A stretch of 64,000 nt of DNA from 0-14-0-80-60-11 sp049322355 (GTDB lineage Bacteria; Desulfobacterota; Desulfobaccia; Desulfobaccales; 0-14-0-80-60-11), in NCBI GenBank assembly GCA_049322355.1, contig JBMORG010000020.1, positions 110,689 to 174,688 on the forward strand, in the 5' to 3' direction. Shown here piece after piece: positions 8,762 to 18,535 of the stretch. Under the pieces are notes generated by a model. The model had not been told where the DNA came from and searched no databases. It was given only the letters and a program-made list of their open reading frames with translations. Position numbers and translations under genes: made by a program. Every line of letters starts with the position of its first letter. The first letter of the stretch is position 1.

Positions 8762-10006
8762 CTATCTTCCCTTACCTACCAGACCATAAAGCAAATTTTC
8801 CCAAGTTGCCATAATTTTACCACGTCCCAAATGCTCTTCCGCAAAGTTACGGGCATTAATACCCATTTTTTTCCGGGCTCCTTGATCTCCTGCCAGATCC
8901 ACAATGGCCTGGGCCAGGCGGCCGGCATTTTCCGGAGGCACCAGAAGACCAGCGTGAGACTCCAGGGTGACCCGGCCCAGTTCGGTGTTGGGCAGAGCTG
9001 TGGCGATAAAAGGCCCCCCTGCAGCCAGAATGTTGCCCAGTTTGGAAGGCATAACCAGATCCGAGGCTTTATGCTTCTGGACCACCAGGTGGATATCAGC
9101 CGCAGCCAACAGAGCTGGAAATCGGTCCCGGGATTGCAAAGGCAAAAAGCGCACCGTATCCAAACCTAGTTGTCGCCCCCGCTCTATCAGGCGTTCCCGG
9201 GTGGCTCCTTCACCCGCCAATATATACTTAATGGCATGATTATTACCCATAAAGGCCGCGGCGGCCAGGATGATTTCCAGTCCCTGCTTCTCCCCCATAT
9301 TCCCGGCATAGAGGACCAAGACTTCGTCTTTCAGCCCCAATTCCTTTCTCATAGCCTTCCGGCGGTTCCCGGGTCTGATATCCTCCAGGTCGGCCCAGTT
9401 GGGCAGAAGGTGTACCTGACTTGGCGGGGCCCCTTTGTCAATTATTCTGGCCGCCATGGACCGGGAAATGGTGGTCACTGCCTTAGCTCGGTTGAAGAGC
9501 CAGCGCTCCAGGCGCTCCAAGCAAGCGAACAGGAACGGCTCTCGGATGATGGCCAATTCCCGGGCGGCGTCCAACTGCAGATCCTGAACATGGAAAACAA
9601 AGGGAATTCGTCGGCGGCGGGCCAAAAGCGCCGGTATCAGCCCCGATTGGAGCAGAGGGCAGACCGCCAGAACCGCATCCCAGGATCGGGCCCACAGATG
9701 CGGCCACCAAAGCAGGCAACTGGCCCCGAAGGATAGCTCATGGAGCAGCCGGCCTCTGCCGGTCACCCGGGCGGGAGTATATAAAGGAGCCCGCAACACC
9801 TCCACTCCCTCCAGCCATTCCCTGCGCCAGGCCGGACGGCGGTATGCAACCGGCACCCGCCAAACCGGATAGTAGGGCGGCGCGGTGAGGACGGTGACTG
9901 CGTGCCCCCGGGACTGCAACCAGGCGCCCAACTCCCCGGTATAACGCCCGATCCCTACGAACTCCGGGGCGTAATTGATTCCGTGGATCAAGAGGCGCAG
10001 CCCCAT
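8762..10006 (-). CDS. WcaI-like family 4 glycosyltransferase
   Basis: 414 residues with the GT-B fold. The N-terminus LLIHGINYAPEFVGIGRYTGEL is close to the colanic-acid WcaI group, and the C-terminal nucleotide-sugar part reads VLYAGNMGEKQGLE and PSKLGNILAAGGPFIAT. It would add one sugar to the lipid-linked repeat unit at the inner membrane. I chose the ATG at 10006 over a longer form because GGAAGG sits at the right distance upstream and it begins just after the stop of the preceding methyltransferase (10011). The transferred sugar is unknown. Confidence 0.85.
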   Translation of the reverse strand: MGLRLLIHGINYAPEFVGIGRYTGELGAWLQSRGHAVTVLTAPPYYPVWRVPVAYRRPAWRREWLEGVEVLRAPLYTPARVTGRGRLLHELSFGASCLLWWPHLWARSWDAVLAVCPLLQSGLIPALLARRRRIPFVFHVQDLQLDAARELAIIREPFLFACLERLERWLFNRAKAVTTISRSMAARIIDKGAPPSQVHLLPNWADLEDIRPGNRRKAMRKELGLKDEVLVLYAGNMGEKQGLEIILAAAAFMGNNHAIKYILAGEGATRERLIERGRQLGLDTVRFLPLQSRDRFPALLAAADIHLVVQKHKASDLVMPSKLGNILAAGGPFIATALPNTELGRVTLESHAGLLVPPENAGRLAQAIVDLAGDQGARKKMGINARNFAEEHLGRGKIMATWENLLYGLVGKGR

Positions 10007-10010
10007 CAAT

Positions 10011-10949
10011 TTAACCTTCCCGGTGTTGGGCCCTGACAATCAAACAATCGCCGGCCTGCTCCTGGTTTAGGTGCCTGAACCACGGCAATACTAAGGCTCT
10101 AGCCATGAGCATCAATCCGGCGGCCACCAGAGCTGAGCGCATCAGCCGGTTACGTCGGCCTTTCCGGGACCCCACCCTGACACAGAGTGATTGGGCCAAC
10201 CATAGAGCCGGGGTATATGTTTGCAGCTCTGCAATCTCGAAACCGGCCCGCCCCAAAACCTGCCGCAGCGTTGCCGGGGAAAAATGCCAGAGATGGTAGG
10301 GGACATGCAAGTTGACCCAGGCCCGTCCAAACACCCGGCGCCATAGGCTGCCGGCATTCGGGCAGGAGATCCAGACTTCCCCCCCGGTCCGAAGCAGACG
10401 CCGTACCTCGGCCAACATTAACACCGGGTCCCAGGCATGCTCCAGGACGTTGGCCAGGACCACCACATCGTAAGGCTCCGCTGGCCTGAACTGCGCTAGC
10501 GTCTCGGTGTGCACTCGAAACCCCCGCCGCCGAGCCTCTGCAGCGGCCAATTCGTTGATTTCCAGGCCTTCCACCTGAAAGCCGTTGTCGGCGTATAGTC
10601 TCAACGCGCGCCCTTCGTTGCAACCTACATCAAGCAACCGACCCGTGCCCCGACGGCCATGAAAACCCATATCTCCGTCCCACTTCAGCCAGAGGCGATA
10701 CAGGCCGGATGTGAAAAAGCGCTCCCTGAGACCCCCGTAGGCGCTATCAGGCTTTACCCCGGCGTTATAAAAGCCCTCGTATAACTCCTTGAGCTCACCC
10801 TCCGATGGCCGGGGGAGGGTTTGTTCCAGGCCGCAATGACTGCATCGGGCAATGCTGTAGATGCCCGGGGCGCCGAATCTATCGTCATAAAGTTCTTCGA
10901 TGATCTGATGAATTTCATGCGTACAAAATAAACAAAGTTGCTGCTTCAT
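10011..10949 (-). CDS. Class I SAM-dependent methyltransferase with N-terminal Cys-pair region
   Basis: About 312 residues. A short N-terminal region holds two Cys pairs (CLFCTH and CSHCGLEQTLPRP), a likely zinc ribbon. A Methyltransf_23-like domain follows, with the SAM motif I RLLDVGCNEGRALR and the post-I acidic residue in VEGLEINE. A hydrophobic C-terminal helix (SALVAAGLMLMARALVLPWF) may hold it at the membrane. Zinc-ribbon methyltransferases of this type often act on nucleotide sugars or glycans. I prefer the ATG at 10949 to the upstream GTG because AGAG precedes it and the domain starts there. Confidence 0.82.
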   Translation of the reverse strand: MKQQLCLFCTHEIHQIIEELYDDRFGAPGIYSIARCSHCGLEQTLPRPSEGELKELYEGFYNAGVKPDSAYGGLRERFFTSGLYRLWLKWDGDMGFHGRRGTGRLLDVGCNEGRALRLYADNGFQVEGLEINELAAAEARRRGFRVHTETLAQFRPAEPYDVVVLANVLEHAWDPVLMLAEVRRLLRTGGEVWISCPNAGSLWRRVFGRAWVNLHVPYHLWHFSPATLRQVLGRAGFEIAELQTYTPALWLAQSLCVRVGSRKGRRNRLMRSALVAAGLMLMARALVLPWFRHLNQEQAGDCLIVRAQHREG

Positions 10950-11052
10950 CTCTGTTTTATCAACAAGGTTTTTTATGCTTCTATTAAATTTCACGATTCG
11001 AATCCTTCGCGTTTCAGTCGTACCTTATTTAGATTTTGTACTTACCTGGGCA

Positions 11053-12231
11053 CTAAGTTGCTTTCCGGTTGGCAAGAATTTCTTTATAAATCTCTTCCAG
11101 TTTATATGCTACTTTATCCCAGCGGTATTGTTCTTCCACCATTTTAATCCCGTTTTGGCCCATTCTTCTCCCCAATTCAGGATTACCCAATAACTCTAAC
11201 ATGGCTTGGGCCGTTTCCTTTACGTCACAGGGAACCACCTTTCCTGCATTATATTGCTTCAGCTCCTGATAAATATTAACTTTGTCAGAAATGATCACCG
11301 GCAAGCCGCAAGCCATAGCCTCAATTACTGCGACTCCGAAGTTTTCGGAATAAGACGGCAAGACAAAAAATTCTGCATCCCGCAATACGGCTAATTTCTC
11401 CTGGCCCAACAGCATTCCAGTCAGGGTGGCCCGGCCCGACACCCCTTCTGCCCGCAGCCAGCTTTCGATCTTTTCTCCCCAGCCATCATTGTCCGGTCCG
11501 GTTAACACCAAATGGACATCATCCCGCTTCCGGGCCACTATGCCGAAGGATCGGATCAAAATATCCAGCCCCTTTTTAAAATTTAATCTGCCGAAAAATA
11601 AGATGATCTTTTTATCCCCGATTTCCGGATGGTTGCGCCTGAAAGTTCCAAGTTCAGGGAGAGCCTTATATTCCTGGAGGTCCAGCCCCAAAGGCACTAT
11701 CACCCCTGGAGTGCCGAAGGTCACCGGAGCCGCCAGGTCTCTTTCCTCGGCCGTAGTAAAATGCAGGGCCGCGGCCTTGCGGATATTGCGATTTTCAAAC
11801 AGCAACTCCATAACCGTCTTGCGAAGCCGATGCCGCCGATAGATAAAGGGGTCCAGGGTACCATGGGGGCGGATCAGGTAAGGCACCTCGAATTTTCGGC
11901 ATAAAAATCCGGTCACCAGGCTATGGAAAAAATATAGAGAGTGAATATGGACGATGTCAGATTGGGGAATTTTTTTCCCCAAGGCCCGGGCCAAAGGCCA
12001 GGAGGTCATCCAAAATCTGGGAGGTTGAATAGGAAAGTATCTTACCTCCACCCCTTGCTGAAAAACGGCGCGATCAGTGGGGACAGCCAGTTCACCGGGG
12101 CCGTCCACGTTCGTAGTGTAGATGCTCACCGTGTGCCCCAGGGTTGCCAACGCCCGGGCCATTTCCGGACAAGCCTTGGAGGGCCCCCCATAGCGGGGCG
12201 CCAGGCTGGCAATCACATGAAGAATCTTCAT
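11053..12231 (-). CDS. Family 4 glycosyltransferase
   Basis: 392 residues. The N-terminal acceptor domain starts MKILHVIASLAPRYGGPSKA with the glycine-rich loop after the first strand. The C-terminal donor domain has ILFFGRLNFKKGLDILI and the E-x7-E element SENFGVAVIEAMACGLPVI, typical of retaining GT4 enzymes. It acts in the cytoplasm on the polysaccharide repeat unit. The gene lies between the flippase (12260) and the zinc-ribbon methyltransferase (10949) on the same strand, with about 100 bases before the latter. Donor and linkage cannot be told from sequence. Confidence 0.88.
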   Translation of the reverse strand: MKILHVIASLAPRYGGPSKACPEMARALATLGHTVSIYTTNVDGPGELAVPTDRAVFQQGVEVRYFPIQPPRFWMTSWPLARALGKKIPQSDIVHIHSLYFFHSLVTGFLCRKFEVPYLIRPHGTLDPFIYRRHRLRKTVMELLFENRNIRKAAALHFTTAEERDLAAPVTFGTPGVIVPLGLDLQEYKALPELGTFRRNHPEIGDKKIILFFGRLNFKKGLDILIRSFGIVARKRDDVHLVLTGPDNDGWGEKIESWLRAEGVSGRATLTGMLLGQEKLAVLRDAEFFVLPSYSENFGVAVIEAMACGLPVIISDKVNIYQELKQYNAGKVVPCDVKETAQAMLELLGNPELGRRMGQNGIKMVEEQYRWDKVAYKLEEIYKEILANRKAT

Positions 12232-12259
12232 AACTGCATCGGATCCTACGCCACCTTTC

Positions 12260-13729
12260 TCATAAATGAACCAACCTTTTGAGTTGTTTCCATGGATCCA
12301 GGCCCAATATATGGCTGGGGACTGCCCGCAGCCACCACCCCAAGAGCATGATAAAAACCAGGGGAGCCAGCCAGGGGATCGTTGCCAGGATGAGCAGGCT
12401 CCCGATATAAGGAGTCATTTCAGTGGCGAAAAACTTAAAAGAAAAGCAAGATTGATAATCCCGCAGCAGGTAAGGAACAAACCAGAAAGGCAGAACCAAA
12501 TCGCCCCCAATCATGCCCAGAACAATCCCCGGCAGTCCCAGGCGCTGCCCCCCCAGGTAAGCCAGAACAATGGAGAGGATAGAGGAGACGAACATCACCT
12601 TGGCCAGGGTATGGTGGCGGTTGGTGGCCAACAGGGGATGGCTGCAGGTCAACCAAAAGATAAATTGCCCCATGTAAATCAGAAACAGGTCCATCACCGA
12701 CTGCTGGAAAGGCACGGTGTTCCTTAGCCAGAAATGATAGATGAAGCCGCCGTAGAAGTGGAAAATGGTGATAAAAAAGATCGAAGCCAACAGGGTTGAG
12801 CGTAAGATAAGCCGGAAAAGCATCAAAAATTTTTCAACATCATCCTGGACGTCCAACCGGGTCATCTCCGGCCAAGCCGCAAACGAGACTTGCTCAAATA
12901 GGGATCGTATCAAATTAATTATGGTGCGCATGGTGGAAAAAAGAACTACCTGTATGGACCCAAGGACCATGCCGACACTAAGTATCATCCCTTGAAGAGA
13001 AAAAACCTGGCTTACCTGAACCAGGAAAAAATGGAGACTGGGTTTAATGAAACTTATCCCGAAGGTAAAATCCGCCTCTTTCAGTGATAATAATTTAAAG
13101 TCAGGGAATTTCCGGTTAAGGTCCCAGAGAGCGAAGCCGGCGGTAAGCCCATAAGGAATGATCTGGATTGCGGCGATGGGAATCATGCCCCAGCCCAGCC
13201 CCAAACCGCCGGCCACCAGACCCAGGCTCAGCAATTGCATAAGGTTTGCCAGCATTACCCCCCGGGGCAGCATTTGCACGGCTTGGTAAACCCTGACTAT
13301 AATGCCGATGGGCAAGGAGATGACGAACTGAAAAGCCAATATGGCCAGGACCACCATAACCTTCCGATGGCTGGTCACAGTGATGTGGAGAAGCGAGGCC
13401 GGGTTGAATAACCAGGTTAAAGCCAGAAAAATGCCCAAAACTATAATGGGGATTACGAGAAACAATGCCAGGCCGGTATGCAGGACCTTACGAAAAAGAG
13501 CAATATCCTGGTGAGTGTAAGCCTGGGTCATACGATTGACAATATATAGCCCCCCTCCCAGATCCGTTAATGACAGATAGGCAACCATGGAAGAAAGGAG
13601 AAGCCATTCGCCATAAATATCCGCTCCCCAAGCCAGCAAGAATAGAGGCACCAATAAGACGCGCTGGATCAGATTGATGACCAGCCCTAAAAAATTGGCC
13701 CCGATTCCTTGGCATATCCTCTTCAGCAT
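12260..13729 (-). CDS. Wzx-like lipid-linked oligosaccharide flippase (MOP superfamily)
   Basis: 489 residues with about 12-14 predicted membrane helices. The N-terminal helix pair carries GLVINLIQRVLLVPLFLLAWG and the following loop YGEWLLLSSMVAYLSLTDLGGG, both typical of polysaccharide_synt/MATE-like flippases. It would turn the undecaprenyl-linked repeat unit to the periplasmic face. It is the only flippase candidate in the window, which supports a Wzx-type export route for the 7.3-23.6 kb locus. No polymerase is recognised alongside it. Confidence 0.85.
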   Translation of the reverse strand: MLKRICQGIGANFLGLVINLIQRVLLVPLFLLAWGADIYGEWLLLSSMVAYLSLTDLGGGLYIVNRMTQAYTHQDIALFRKVLHTGLALFLVIPIIVLGIFLALTWLFNPASLLHITVTSHRKVMVVLAILAFQFVISLPIGIIVRVYQAVQMLPRGVMLANLMQLLSLGLVAGGLGLGWGMIPIAAIQIIPYGLTAGFALWDLNRKFPDFKLLSLKEADFTFGISFIKPSLHFFLVQVSQVFSLQGMILSVGMVLGSIQVVLFSTMRTIINLIRSLFEQVSFAAWPEMTRLDVQDDVEKFLMLFRLILRSTLLASIFFITIFHFYGGFIYHFWLRNTVPFQQSVMDLFLIYMGQFIFWLTCSHPLLATNRHHTLAKVMFVSSILSIVLAYLGGQRLGLPGIVLGMIGGDLVLPFWFVPYLLRDYQSCFSFKFFATEMTPYIGSLLILATIPWLAPLVFIMLLGWWLRAVPSHILGLDPWKQLKRLVHL

Positions 13730-13785
13730 GGCATTTTTCTCGGAGGCGATAATGAGGGCATTTATCTATATTTTTTGACGATCAC

Positions 13786-15009
13786 TCACTGAGAAGAACT
13801 AATGATTTGGAATTCCGCCAATTTTTGAATAATTAATTTTATTTTTTCATCCCTGTCGGTTACGGGAATCACGTGGTTCTCCAAAATATACCTTGCCACC
13901 AATAGACCCACCAAATGTTCACCTCTGATGCTCCAATGACCATCATATCGCCAGTATAAATCCTCACCGGGGGAGAGGTGCTTACGCGGCTTCTGGTTTG
14001 CATATCCTTTAAGCAACGGCAGAAGATCAATATACCCGATCCCTTCTTTTTTGAGAAAGCTTGTTAATTTTTTATTGGGTCTTTCCGGATCTAACTTTGA
14101 ATTATCCCAATCAAACAGATATGGATAAACTTGCTCTCGGGTGGGGATTATGACTATTAACAGTTTTGCATCATTATTAATTGCAAGTGAATTAATAAGA
14201 TTGATATTATTTAGATGATCTTTCCAAATATTTTCTATCCATGGGTAATCTAAAAATGAAATAAAAATGTCCTGATTATAAGATTGATCTATAATGTTAT
14301 TTCTAAGTGTGCTGATAAACAATCTGCCAATAATTGAATTACGTTTAATAAAGTTTTTGATTTTAATGAAAAATCCGGAAGAGAGTAAACCATATTTTTC
14401 CTCTAAATTAATTCTTGAGACAGTTTCTCCCGTCTTAACATTCGACAATTGTTTCTGATGGACTACATAACCATCAATTACGGTTAGGTTGGGGAATAGG
14501 TAATCGTCCCCTAAGTCATTTAAGCAATACCCAAGAATGATGAGACGAGGCGGTGTCTTTATAGTCTCAATAATTTCTTTTGCTTTCAAATATTCCTGTT
14601 TGGTGCCATACGAGTCGACCCCGCATTTTAAAACGCGATATCCCAATAATTTTTCCACCTGGGAACCCCATTTGTCTGCAAAGGGGGCATGCCCATGAGC
14701 AAAACTATCACCCAGTAAAAGGATATAGTCTTTCTCCCCTTTATAGGGTTCATCGAAACAACCTAATGTATTGGACCAGACAGGAAAATAAACCTCTTCA
14801 TCAACATTTGATTGGAACTGTTTTACGTTCGGCCTGATATCATATCCTTTATTGTTATCAGCTATATAATAATGACGAAACTCTTCGTTCTTTGAGATAA
14901 TAATATTATAATGAGTAAACCTCAATATTATTTCTAATAATAAAAAAACAAGTAAGATGCTGCTTAATATTAATATTATATTTAGAAATAAATTGCGATT
15001 TATATTCAT
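13786..15009 (-). CDS. Membrane-anchored SGNH/GDSL-like hydrolase, AT-rich gene
   Basis: 407 residues. One N-terminal membrane helix (about residues 8-28) precedes a periplasmic SGNH-fold domain. The nucleophile motif is LLLGDSFAHG, the block III Asn lies in ILGYCLNDLGDD, and the Asp-His pair is in YDGHWSIRGEHL. Such proteins de-O-acetylate or O-acylate extracellular glycans. The gene is strikingly AT-rich, with Lys/Asn/Ile-rich coding, unlike its neighbours, which suggests recent transfer into the locus. A second SGNH protein lies at 44045 in the other polysaccharide cluster. Confidence 0.75.
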   Translation of the reverse strand: MNINRNLFLNIILILSSILLVFLLLEIILRFTHYNIIISKNEEFRHYYIADNNKGYDIRPNVKQFQSNVDEEVYFPVWSNTLGCFDEPYKGEKDYILLLGDSFAHGHAPFADKWGSQVEKLLGYRVLKCGVDSYGTKQEYLKAKEIIETIKTPPRLIILGYCLNDLGDDYLFPNLTVIDGYVVHQKQLSNVKTGETVSRINLEEKYGLLSSGFFIKIKNFIKRNSIIGRLFISTLRNNIIDQSYNQDIFISFLDYPWIENIWKDHLNNINLINSLAINNDAKLLIVIIPTREQVYPYLFDWDNSKLDPERPNKKLTSFLKKEGIGYIDLLPLLKGYANQKPRKHLSPGEDLYWRYDGHWSIRGEHLVGLLVARYILENHVIPVTDRDEKIKLIIQKLAEFQIISSSQ

Positions 15010-15053
15010 TTTTTATTGTGTTATAAATTAGTCAACACATTAGATCGACTCGC

Positions 15054-15854
15054 TCATTTTCTACCAATACCTATTAAGCTACCAGCATGCTCAAAACAAA
15101 AACTTTTAGGCAAAATAGCCTGGGGGATCAATTGAAAACCGTAATAAAACAGCTTTATCCCGATATCAAAGGCCAGATTATTTTTCTCCATCAATAAATA
15201 ATAAAACAAATTGTGAGGTAAAATTTTTATTTCTCTGGCACCGATCATTCTAAATTCTCTCTCCATAAGGTTCCGATTATAATCTATTTCGGGTATATTA
15301 TATCCTCCCAGGTTTAACCTCTTCATTTTTTCCCGGAGGGGATGAACCCCATTGGGAACCATGGAAACAATATAACCGCCATCCTTGGTTAACTCATATT
15401 TTTTCTCAAGAAATCTCAAGCGGGCCGAGTCATCCAGGATATGCTCAATCACCCCAAAATTAAAAACCAAATCAAAACCATCCCCCAGTTCAGTCCTGCT
15501 TATTTCATAGAAATCCCCTGCCATGGTTCGAATATTCATGGTCACTCCACAAACTTTGCGGATTTCCGCGAAGTATCTTTCAGACCGGGCCAGTACCTCC
15601 TCTGAAACATCAATGCCGACACAATCGCACCCCATAGCAGCCAGTTTGGCAAGTTGAAGGCCGCCGCCGCACCCCACCTCCAAAATTTTTAGTTTCCCTG
15701 ATTTATGAAGTTGAGTTTCTTGAAAAATCCTTTTCCATACCCGGGAAAGCTGTAATTGCCGGCAATCTTCCGCCTTACTTACATGATACTCATAGCCGGT
15801 GCTTTTAAGTTCTTCCACCCATCTTTTAGAAACCTCTTGATAATTATCAGTCAT
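15054..15854 (-). CDS. Class I SAM-dependent methyltransferase
   Basis: 266 residues. Motif I is KILEVGCGGGLQLAKLAAMG, followed by the acidic ribose-binding VGIDVSEE, the motif II region DGFDLVFNFGVIEHI and LTKDGGYIVSMVPNGVHPLREK. This is the Methyltransf_11/23 arrangement found in many polysaccharide loci for O-methylation of sugars. The gene is moderately AT-rich and lies in the same orientation between the SGNH gene and a CgeB-like glycosyltransferase. The substrate is unknown. Confidence 0.82.
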   Translation of the reverse strand: MTDNYQEVSKRWVEELKSTGYEYHVSKAEDCRQLQLSRVWKRIFQETQLHKSGKLKILEVGCGGGLQLAKLAAMGCDCVGIDVSEEVLARSERYFAEIRKVCGVTMNIRTMAGDFYEISRTELGDGFDLVFNFGVIEHILDDSARLRFLEKKYELTKDGGYIVSMVPNGVHPLREKMKRLNLGGYNIPEIDYNRNLMEREFRMIGAREIKILPHNLFYYLLMEKNNLAFDIGIKLFYYGFQLIPQAILPKSFCFEHAGSLIGIGRK

Positions 15855-15954
15855 TAGCTTTTCTTCTTAGCACATTCCTAATCCGAAATGATTAGTAACC
15901 TAAAAATGCTTCCTGTAATCCATTATAAAGACCAAAATCTCTAAGTCTTTCCTG

Positions 15955-16971
15955 TCAGTACAAGGCTGTTTCTAATATATGTCGGAGTACTGTTTCATTA
16001 AAAATTCCATTTCGCAAACAACGCTCCCTACCCTTTCGAGCAATCTCTGCCCGCATTCTCTCATTCCCAAGAAGAATCTGGCATTTTTCAATGCATTCCT
16101 TGGCATCGCTCCAATACACCGCCTCGACATCCTCCTGGTACAACGCCAAGTGTTCAGAGGTCCGTTCGGCACAAAATAGCCCACCGCAGTAGGGGATGTC
16201 AAAAGTTCTGAGAGTGTGTAAGTCCCTATTTCCTTTGGATAAAAGTCCCAAGGAGACCTTGGCCAGCTGCAGGGGTTTAATATAATCATCTCCATACATG
16301 GCAGGCCCCTGCCAGGCGGATTGCAGGGTTGGCCATTCCGGCGCTTTTTGCCAGCCGTTACCATAAATTGTTAGTGGAACTCCGGCTTTTATCAATTCAG
16401 CCAAGAAGGGACCCCGTTCGGGCATCCAAGTGGCAATACACAAGACGTCATGGGAGAACCGCAGCCTGTCTTGCGGAGTGATTTCTCTCGGACCATCCAG
16501 TTCATCAATTGACATGAAAACCCGCACCACCTTCTTGGCCCCGTGGGCATAGGCTTCTGCAACGTTGACCTGCCTCACTGGTGCGAGCAAATCGTAGTAA
16601 GGTACTGCTTTTAAATATAAGTACCACCTATGCCTATCTCTTTTGCCAAAGGGGTCATCTGTAGTATAATGCACAATAACTTTAGAATAATTCTTATGGT
16701 TTTGTAAAAAAGAAGGCCCGATTAATTCCCCACCCTCAATAAAAGTTAAATCAAATCTTTGGTAACGTATCAGTGAATTTATCTTACTTTTTAAGAAAGG
16801 TTCAAAGAATACTCCTCCTTTAAAATAAATTAACTTTTCCACCAATTTTTGCAGGGGAAATAAACTCAACGGGTCAATGAACCGCACCTCATGGCCCAAA
16901 CGCTTGAGGGCATTTGCCCGTTTCCATGACCAGCCCGAACCTAAATACAATATTTTTAATTGCTTACCCAT
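15955..16971 (-). CDS. CgeB-like glycosyltransferase
   Basis: 338 residues. The N-terminus KILYLGSGWSWKRANALKRLGHEV and the stretch YSKVIVHYTTDDPFGKRDRHRW resemble the DUF3880/CgeB group of GT-B glycosyltransferases. The C-terminal Glyco_trans_1_2 half contains LRTFDIPYCGGLFCAERTSE. These enzymes occur in polysaccharide loci and in spore or flagellin glycosylation, with varied donors. About 100 AT-rich bases with no gene separate it from the methyltransferase at 15854. Confidence 0.75.
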   Translation of the reverse strand: MGKQLKILYLGSGWSWKRANALKRLGHEVRFIDPLSLFPLQKLVEKLIYFKGGVFFEPFLKSKINSLIRYQRFDLTFIEGGELIGPSFLQNHKNYSKVIVHYTTDDPFGKRDRHRWYLYLKAVPYYDLLAPVRQVNVAEAYAHGAKKVVRVFMSIDELDGPREITPQDRLRFSHDVLCIATWMPERGPFLAELIKAGVPLTIYGNGWQKAPEWPTLQSAWQGPAMYGDDYIKPLQLAKVSLGLLSKGNRDLHTLRTFDIPYCGGLFCAERTSEHLALYQEDVEAVYWSDAKECIEKCQILLGNERMRAEIARKGRERCLRNGIFNETVLRHILETALY

Positions 16972-17028
16972 ATCGGTCTTATAAAATTACTCTTTGTCCC
17001 TGCTCTCAAGTTTTCTTAACATTGTGGA

Positions 17029-18534
17029 TTAACGCCGCCTTGAAAAATAATAAATTACCATATTAGGATCTTTAATCGCTTTTGTAAGGCGATTAATGAA
17101 CTTAATGCCGGAGTTAATCACCTTTCGTGTTGGTGAATAATAAGTACGCGCAAAATCGCCCATTTTTATATGTTCAATCTCTTTCCTGTAATTAAGTGAT
17201 TCAACTTTTAAATTATTATTCAAAGGTTCAACCACATGGATATTTATCAATCTTTTAATTGCATCCAATTGCTCAAAAGAGAAGGCTTCATTCCGGATAA
17301 TAGAGGAGACATTAGGTCCTTCAACCACATAATCTCTATAGCTTAGACCAGATCTAAAATATCCTTTTTGCCGGCAAATATCGTATAATTCCGTCCCAGG
17401 GTATGGTACCGCCACAAAAACCGCACAACTAGTCAATCCGCTGTCCTTAATAAAATTAATAGTGTCAATTACATCATCTATTGTCTCATCAGGTGAACCA
17501 ATTATAAATGATCCAAAAACGTGCAGTCCCGCTTTTTTGGCTAAAGTTACGGCCCGATAGTTTTTTTCGACGGTTGCCTGCCCTTTCTTTAGAAATTTTA
17601 ATATCTTGTCTGATCCTGATTCCAAGCCAATGCGGATATTCACGCAACCGGCATCTTTCATGGCTCTGAATACTTCCTCATTTGCAGAAGTTGCCGAAGA
17701 GTGCGCTTCCCATTTGATGTTCTTGTGAAGGCCCCTTCGGGTAATCTCAGAGCACAGTTCAAGAATCCTTTTCTTATGGGCCACAAGTTCGTCATCTAAA
17801 AATGAAAAACCATCCAGTCGAAACTCTTTTATGAGGGCTTCCATAAATTCTAAGCAATATTGGCTTGAATGAAACCGCAGCTTTCGATGCCACATGCTCT
17901 TCGAACCACAAAAAACGCATTGATAGGGGCAGCCCCGGCTGGTGAGCACCGTGGCCACCCTTTTACAATGCACGCCACCTGTCCGGATTCCGCCTTTCAA
18001 AAGGTTGAAGTCAACCATATCAAAAGCTGGAAAGGGTAACTTATCCAGGTCAGGGATTAAGTCCCTGGCTGGTGCTGTCAGGATTTCTCCATTTTTTCCC
18101 CTCTCCCAGGTCCCGCAAATCCCGTGCGGACGCGCCTTACCGGCCAAGAAATGCTCCAGGATTTCCAGGATCGTGATCTCGCCTTCACCTTGAACCAGAC
18201 AGTCAAATGCTGATTCCAGCAAGGTTTCTTGAGGCAACGCCGTAGCGTGGATACCGCCGATAACACAGTAAATATCTGGAGAGATGGTGTTTTTTATCCA
18301 GGCGCATAACTCGATGGACGCCTCCACCACGTCTGTTGTCGCGGTTATACCCACTACTGTACGCTGGAGAGCTCTTTTGGAAAGCTTACGTTTTATTCCC
18401 CAAGGGCTATCAGCCAAAATTTCAACCGTAAATCCTTTAGACCGGATGAAAGAGGCGATGGACATTATTCCTAAGGGGACAACTCGGAACAAGGGCGCGG
18501 GAGAAAGTAATAAAAGATCAGGTCCCTTTTTCAT
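17029..18534 (-). CDS. B12-binding radical SAM protein (BchE-like group)
   Basis: 501 residues. A cobalamin-binding domain (LLLLSPAPLFRVVPLGIMSIA, IYCVIGGIHATALPQETL) precedes the radical SAM core with the triad CPYQCVFC and then GLESGSDKILKFLKKGQ. Enzymes of this plan methylate or rearrange lipids, sugars and cofactors. A gene of this type within a surface-glycan locus suggests modification of a lipid carrier or sugar, but nothing in the sequence fixes the substrate. Codon use is more AT-rich than in the genes nearer 20 kb. The start lies 2 bases after the stop of the GT gene at 18536. Confidence 0.8.
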   Translation of the reverse strand: MKKGPDLLLLSPAPLFRVVPLGIMSIASFIRSKGFTVEILADSPWGIKRKLSKRALQRTVVGITATTDVVEASIELCAWIKNTISPDIYCVIGGIHATALPQETLLESAFDCLVQGEGEITILEILEHFLAGKARPHGICGTWERGKNGEILTAPARDLIPDLDKLPFPAFDMVDFNLLKGGIRTGGVHCKRVATVLTSRGCPYQCVFCGSKSMWHRKLRFHSSQYCLEFMEALIKEFRLDGFSFLDDELVAHKKRILELCSEITRRGLHKNIKWEAHSSATSANEEVFRAMKDAGCVNIRIGLESGSDKILKFLKKGQATVEKNYRAVTLAKKAGLHVFGSFIIGSPDETIDDVIDTINFIKDSGLTSCAVFVAVPYPGTELYDICRQKGYFRSGLSYRDYVVEGPNVSSIIRNEAFSFEQLDAIKRLINIHVVEPLNNNLKVESLNYRKEIEHIKMGDFARTYYSPTRKVINSGIKFINRLTKAIKDPNMVIYYFSRRR

Positions 18535-18535
18535 T

